DNA of 64,000 nt. It comes from Mycobacterium sp. Aquia_213 (GTDB lineage Bacteria > Actinomycetota > Actinomycetes > Mycobacteriales > Mycobacteriaceae). The position numbers and the translations under genes were made by a program. Of the stretch, positions 62,536-64,000 are shown piece by piece (position 1 is the stretch's first letter; each line of letters starts with the position of its first letter). The stretch is from NCBI RefSeq assembly GCF_026625985.1, contig NZ_CP113116.1:2852001-2916000 (forward strand), written 5' to 3'. Under the pieces are notes generated by a model. That model was not told the origin of the DNA and made no database searches. It worked only from the letters and a program-made list of their open reading frames with translations.

Positions 62536-64000
62536 TTAGCTCGACTTCTTCTCGGCGACTGCCGCGCTGAGGCCCTCGAGCAGGTCTTCCCCGCTGAGCT
62601 CCCTGAACCGGAGCAGCTGAAGCTCGGTGAATTCGGTGGTGTCGGCGGCCAGTACCGCGTCGAGGTCCTCGTCGTCGAGACGGAAGCTCCGGTGGTCGCG
62701 GGCCTTCTCCACCACATTGCGCACGAAGCCGGCATTACCGAGCGTGTCGATACCGCGAATCAGGTCCCCGTCCTCGGAGTAGCTCTCGTCGAGGTAGAAC
62801 CTGGTGTACGACGGCAGCAGGTCCTGGGCCGCTTCCTCGGTGATGACGTCTTCGTTCTCCTGGCCCATCAAGCGGGTCAGGGCCACCAGCTCGTCCGGCG
62901 TGTAGCTGAAGAACTCGATGAGGGTCGAAAAGCGCCGTCGCAGACCCTGATTCACCTCGAGCATCTTGTCCATCGCCTTGGCGTAGCCGGCGCCGAAGAC
63001 CACCAGATCGTCGCGGTGGTTCTCCATGTACAGCAGCAGGGTGTTGATGATCGCGTTGCCGTACGGGTCGCCCTGTTGGTAGCCCTTTTCGTGCAATGTG
63101 TGCATCTCGTCGAAGAAGACCGCTCCGCCCAACGCCTCCTCGAGCATCTCCTCGGTGTTCTTCTCCGCGTCGGCCATATAGCGGCCCAACAGCTTGGTGC
63201 GGCTGGTTTCCACCACCACCGGCTTGCGTAGCACGGTCAATCCGCACAGCTGCTTGCTGAACGCGCGCGCCACCGAGGTCTTTCCGGTCCCGGGTGGGCC
63301 CAGCAACAAAGTGTGGCGCGAGGTCACGGGCACCGGAAGGCCCATTTTTGCGCGGGCAAGATTCACCCTGGTCGTGGACTTGATGAGTTTGATCTCTTGC
63401 TTCGCTCGCTCCATGCCCAGCATGGCGTTGAGTTCCTCGTCGCCCTCTTCCAAGTACTTGGCCGCCGTCTCGGCTTGCCGAGCCGCCTCGTTCTCTTCGC
63501 GGGTCGGGGCGCTGTCCGGGTCCCACGGGTCGGTGCGGGCCTCGATGGTCTCCGGATCGGTGAGCAGCAACTGGTAGTTGGGGTTGTCCAGAGCTTCGCG
63601 GGCCGGACCGAACTTGGGGTCCCGCGAGTACACCCGGCGCAGCACCTCGACGGCTTCTTCCTCGCGTCCGAGGTGCCGTAGGCACATGCCTTGGGTGTAC
63701 AGGGCGACGTTGGCCGCGCCCGGTACCCGATCCGCCTCGGTGGCGTCCTGGCTGCGCCGAACCGCCTCCTCGAACACGCCGAGCGACGCCAGCGCCGTGG
63801 TCGCCATCGCCGCGCCGGCGGCCTTCAACTCGGGGTTGCGCCAGATCTTTCCCTCGGGGAATTGCACGAGCACGTCCGGCCATCGCCCGGCGCGGAAGTA
63901 CAGAATGCCTCGCACGTAGGCGATCAGCTCTTCGTCGATGGGTTGGCGGGGTTCGATGCCATCGAGCAGCTTGACGGCTTCCTCGTAACGCTTCGCCTCG
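62536..64000 (-). CDS. eccA5: ESX-5 type VII secretion AAA+ ATPase EccA5 (5' end cut by window edge)
   Basis: C-terminal 487 codons of an EccA-type cytosolic ATPase; the start is beyond the window. The N-terminal TPR-like domain is partly present (EAKRYEEAVKLLDGIEPRQP ... RRVYSRDPKFGPAREALDNP). The CbxX/AAA+ domain has Walker A GPPGTGKTSVARAF and Walker B GAVFFDEMHTL, and a C-terminal lid ending DLLEGLSAAVAEKKSS. EccA ATPases recognise and release PE/PPE/Esx substrates from their chaperone. ESX-5 assignment follows from the adjacent PPE-SVP genes and the M. tuberculosis order. Confidence 0.9.
   Translation of the reverse strand, partial: EAKRYEEAVKLLDGIEPRQPIDEELIAYVRGILYFRAGRWPDVLVQFPEGKIWRNPELKAAGAAMATTALASLGVFEEAVRRSQDATEADRVPGAANVALYTQGMCLRHLGREEEAVEVLRRVYSRDPKFGPAREALDNPNYQLLLTDPETIEARTDPWDPDSAPTREENEAARQAETAAKYLEEGDEELNAMLGMERAKQEIKLIKSTTRVNLARAKMGLPVPVTSRHTLLLGPPGTGKTSVARAFSKQLCGLTVLRKPVVVETSRTKLLGRYMADAEKNTEEMLEEALGGAVFFDEMHTLHEKGYQQGDPYGNAIINTLLLYMENHRDDLVVFGAGYAKAMDKMLEVNQGLRRRFSTLIEFFSYTPDELVALTRLMGQENEDVITEEAAQDLLPSYTRFYLDESYSEDGDLIRGIDTLGNAGFVRNVVEKARDHRSFRLDDEDLDAVLAADTTEFTELQLLRFRELSGEDLLEGLSAAVAEKKSS

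Overview
The window is chromosomal DNA of a slow-growing, non-tuberculous Mycobacterium. Evidence is the high GC with GTG/TTG starts, four PPE genes, a DUF222/13E12 HNH gene, an ESX-5 eccA5 gene at the right edge, and gene order that runs collinear (inverted) with the M. tuberculosis block Rv1860 to Rv1806 plus Rv1798. Rv names below are from memory of that genome, not from a search. Several Rv genes I expect in the block are absent or replaced: PE_PGRS33/34, vapBC13, Rv1831, Rv1835c/lipZ and Rv1813c.

Layout. 1-11.2 kb: apa (cut by the window edge), the molybdate importer modABC, a divergent SDR followed by a decayed F420-type oxidoreductase, type II NADH dehydrogenase ndh, the complete urease operon ureABCFGD and a hotdog thioesterase. 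11.2-23.3 kb: an iron-box/hairpin intergenic region, blaI-blaR, gnd1, guaB1, two CNNM/CBS membrane proteins, malate synthase glcB and a VWA membrane protein. 23.3-31.8 kb is an accessory block: MarR, XRE/MmyB regulator, alpha/beta hydrolase, two SDRs, a Baeyer-Villiger monooxygenase, a haloalkane dehalogenase-like enzyme and an HNH gene. 31.8-43.6 kb: gcvB behind a tandem glycine riboswitch, two MerR regulators, a DUF151 protein, garA, gcvH, two DUF881 proteins around a small membrane protein, pgsA2 and secA2. 43.6-54.4 kb: ilvG-like enzyme, bacA, flavoprotein, VOC protein, TetR/Ddn divergent pair, secreted serine protease, sterol-desaturase-like erg3, a second NDH-like flavoprotein and mgtC. 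54.5-62.5 kb: a magnesium-linked ESX-5 substrate locus.

How it fits together. Nitrogen and carbon metabolism is coupled around glycine: GarA and the glycine cleavage proteins GcvB and GcvH lie in one region, and gcvB sits behind a glycine sensor. The 54-62 kb region reads as one Mg2+-responsive unit: an M-box riboswitch, a vestigial PE gene, four PPE genes, three DUF732 secreted proteins and mgtC, next to the ESX-5 ATPase eccA5.

The most unusual items are degenerate ones hidden between the ordinary genes. One is a full-length-sized but frameshifted esxN-like (WXG100) gene inside an apparent 1.1-kb gap. Another is a 25-codon PE remnant that keeps its ribosome binding site, start and PE C-terminal signature. 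A third is the C-terminal relic of a luciferase-like oxidoreductase. I found no tRNA, rRNA, CRISPR array or insertion sequence. I do not see a complete novel defence or biosynthetic system; the best novelty candidates are the remodelled M-box/PPE locus and the accessory catabolic block.
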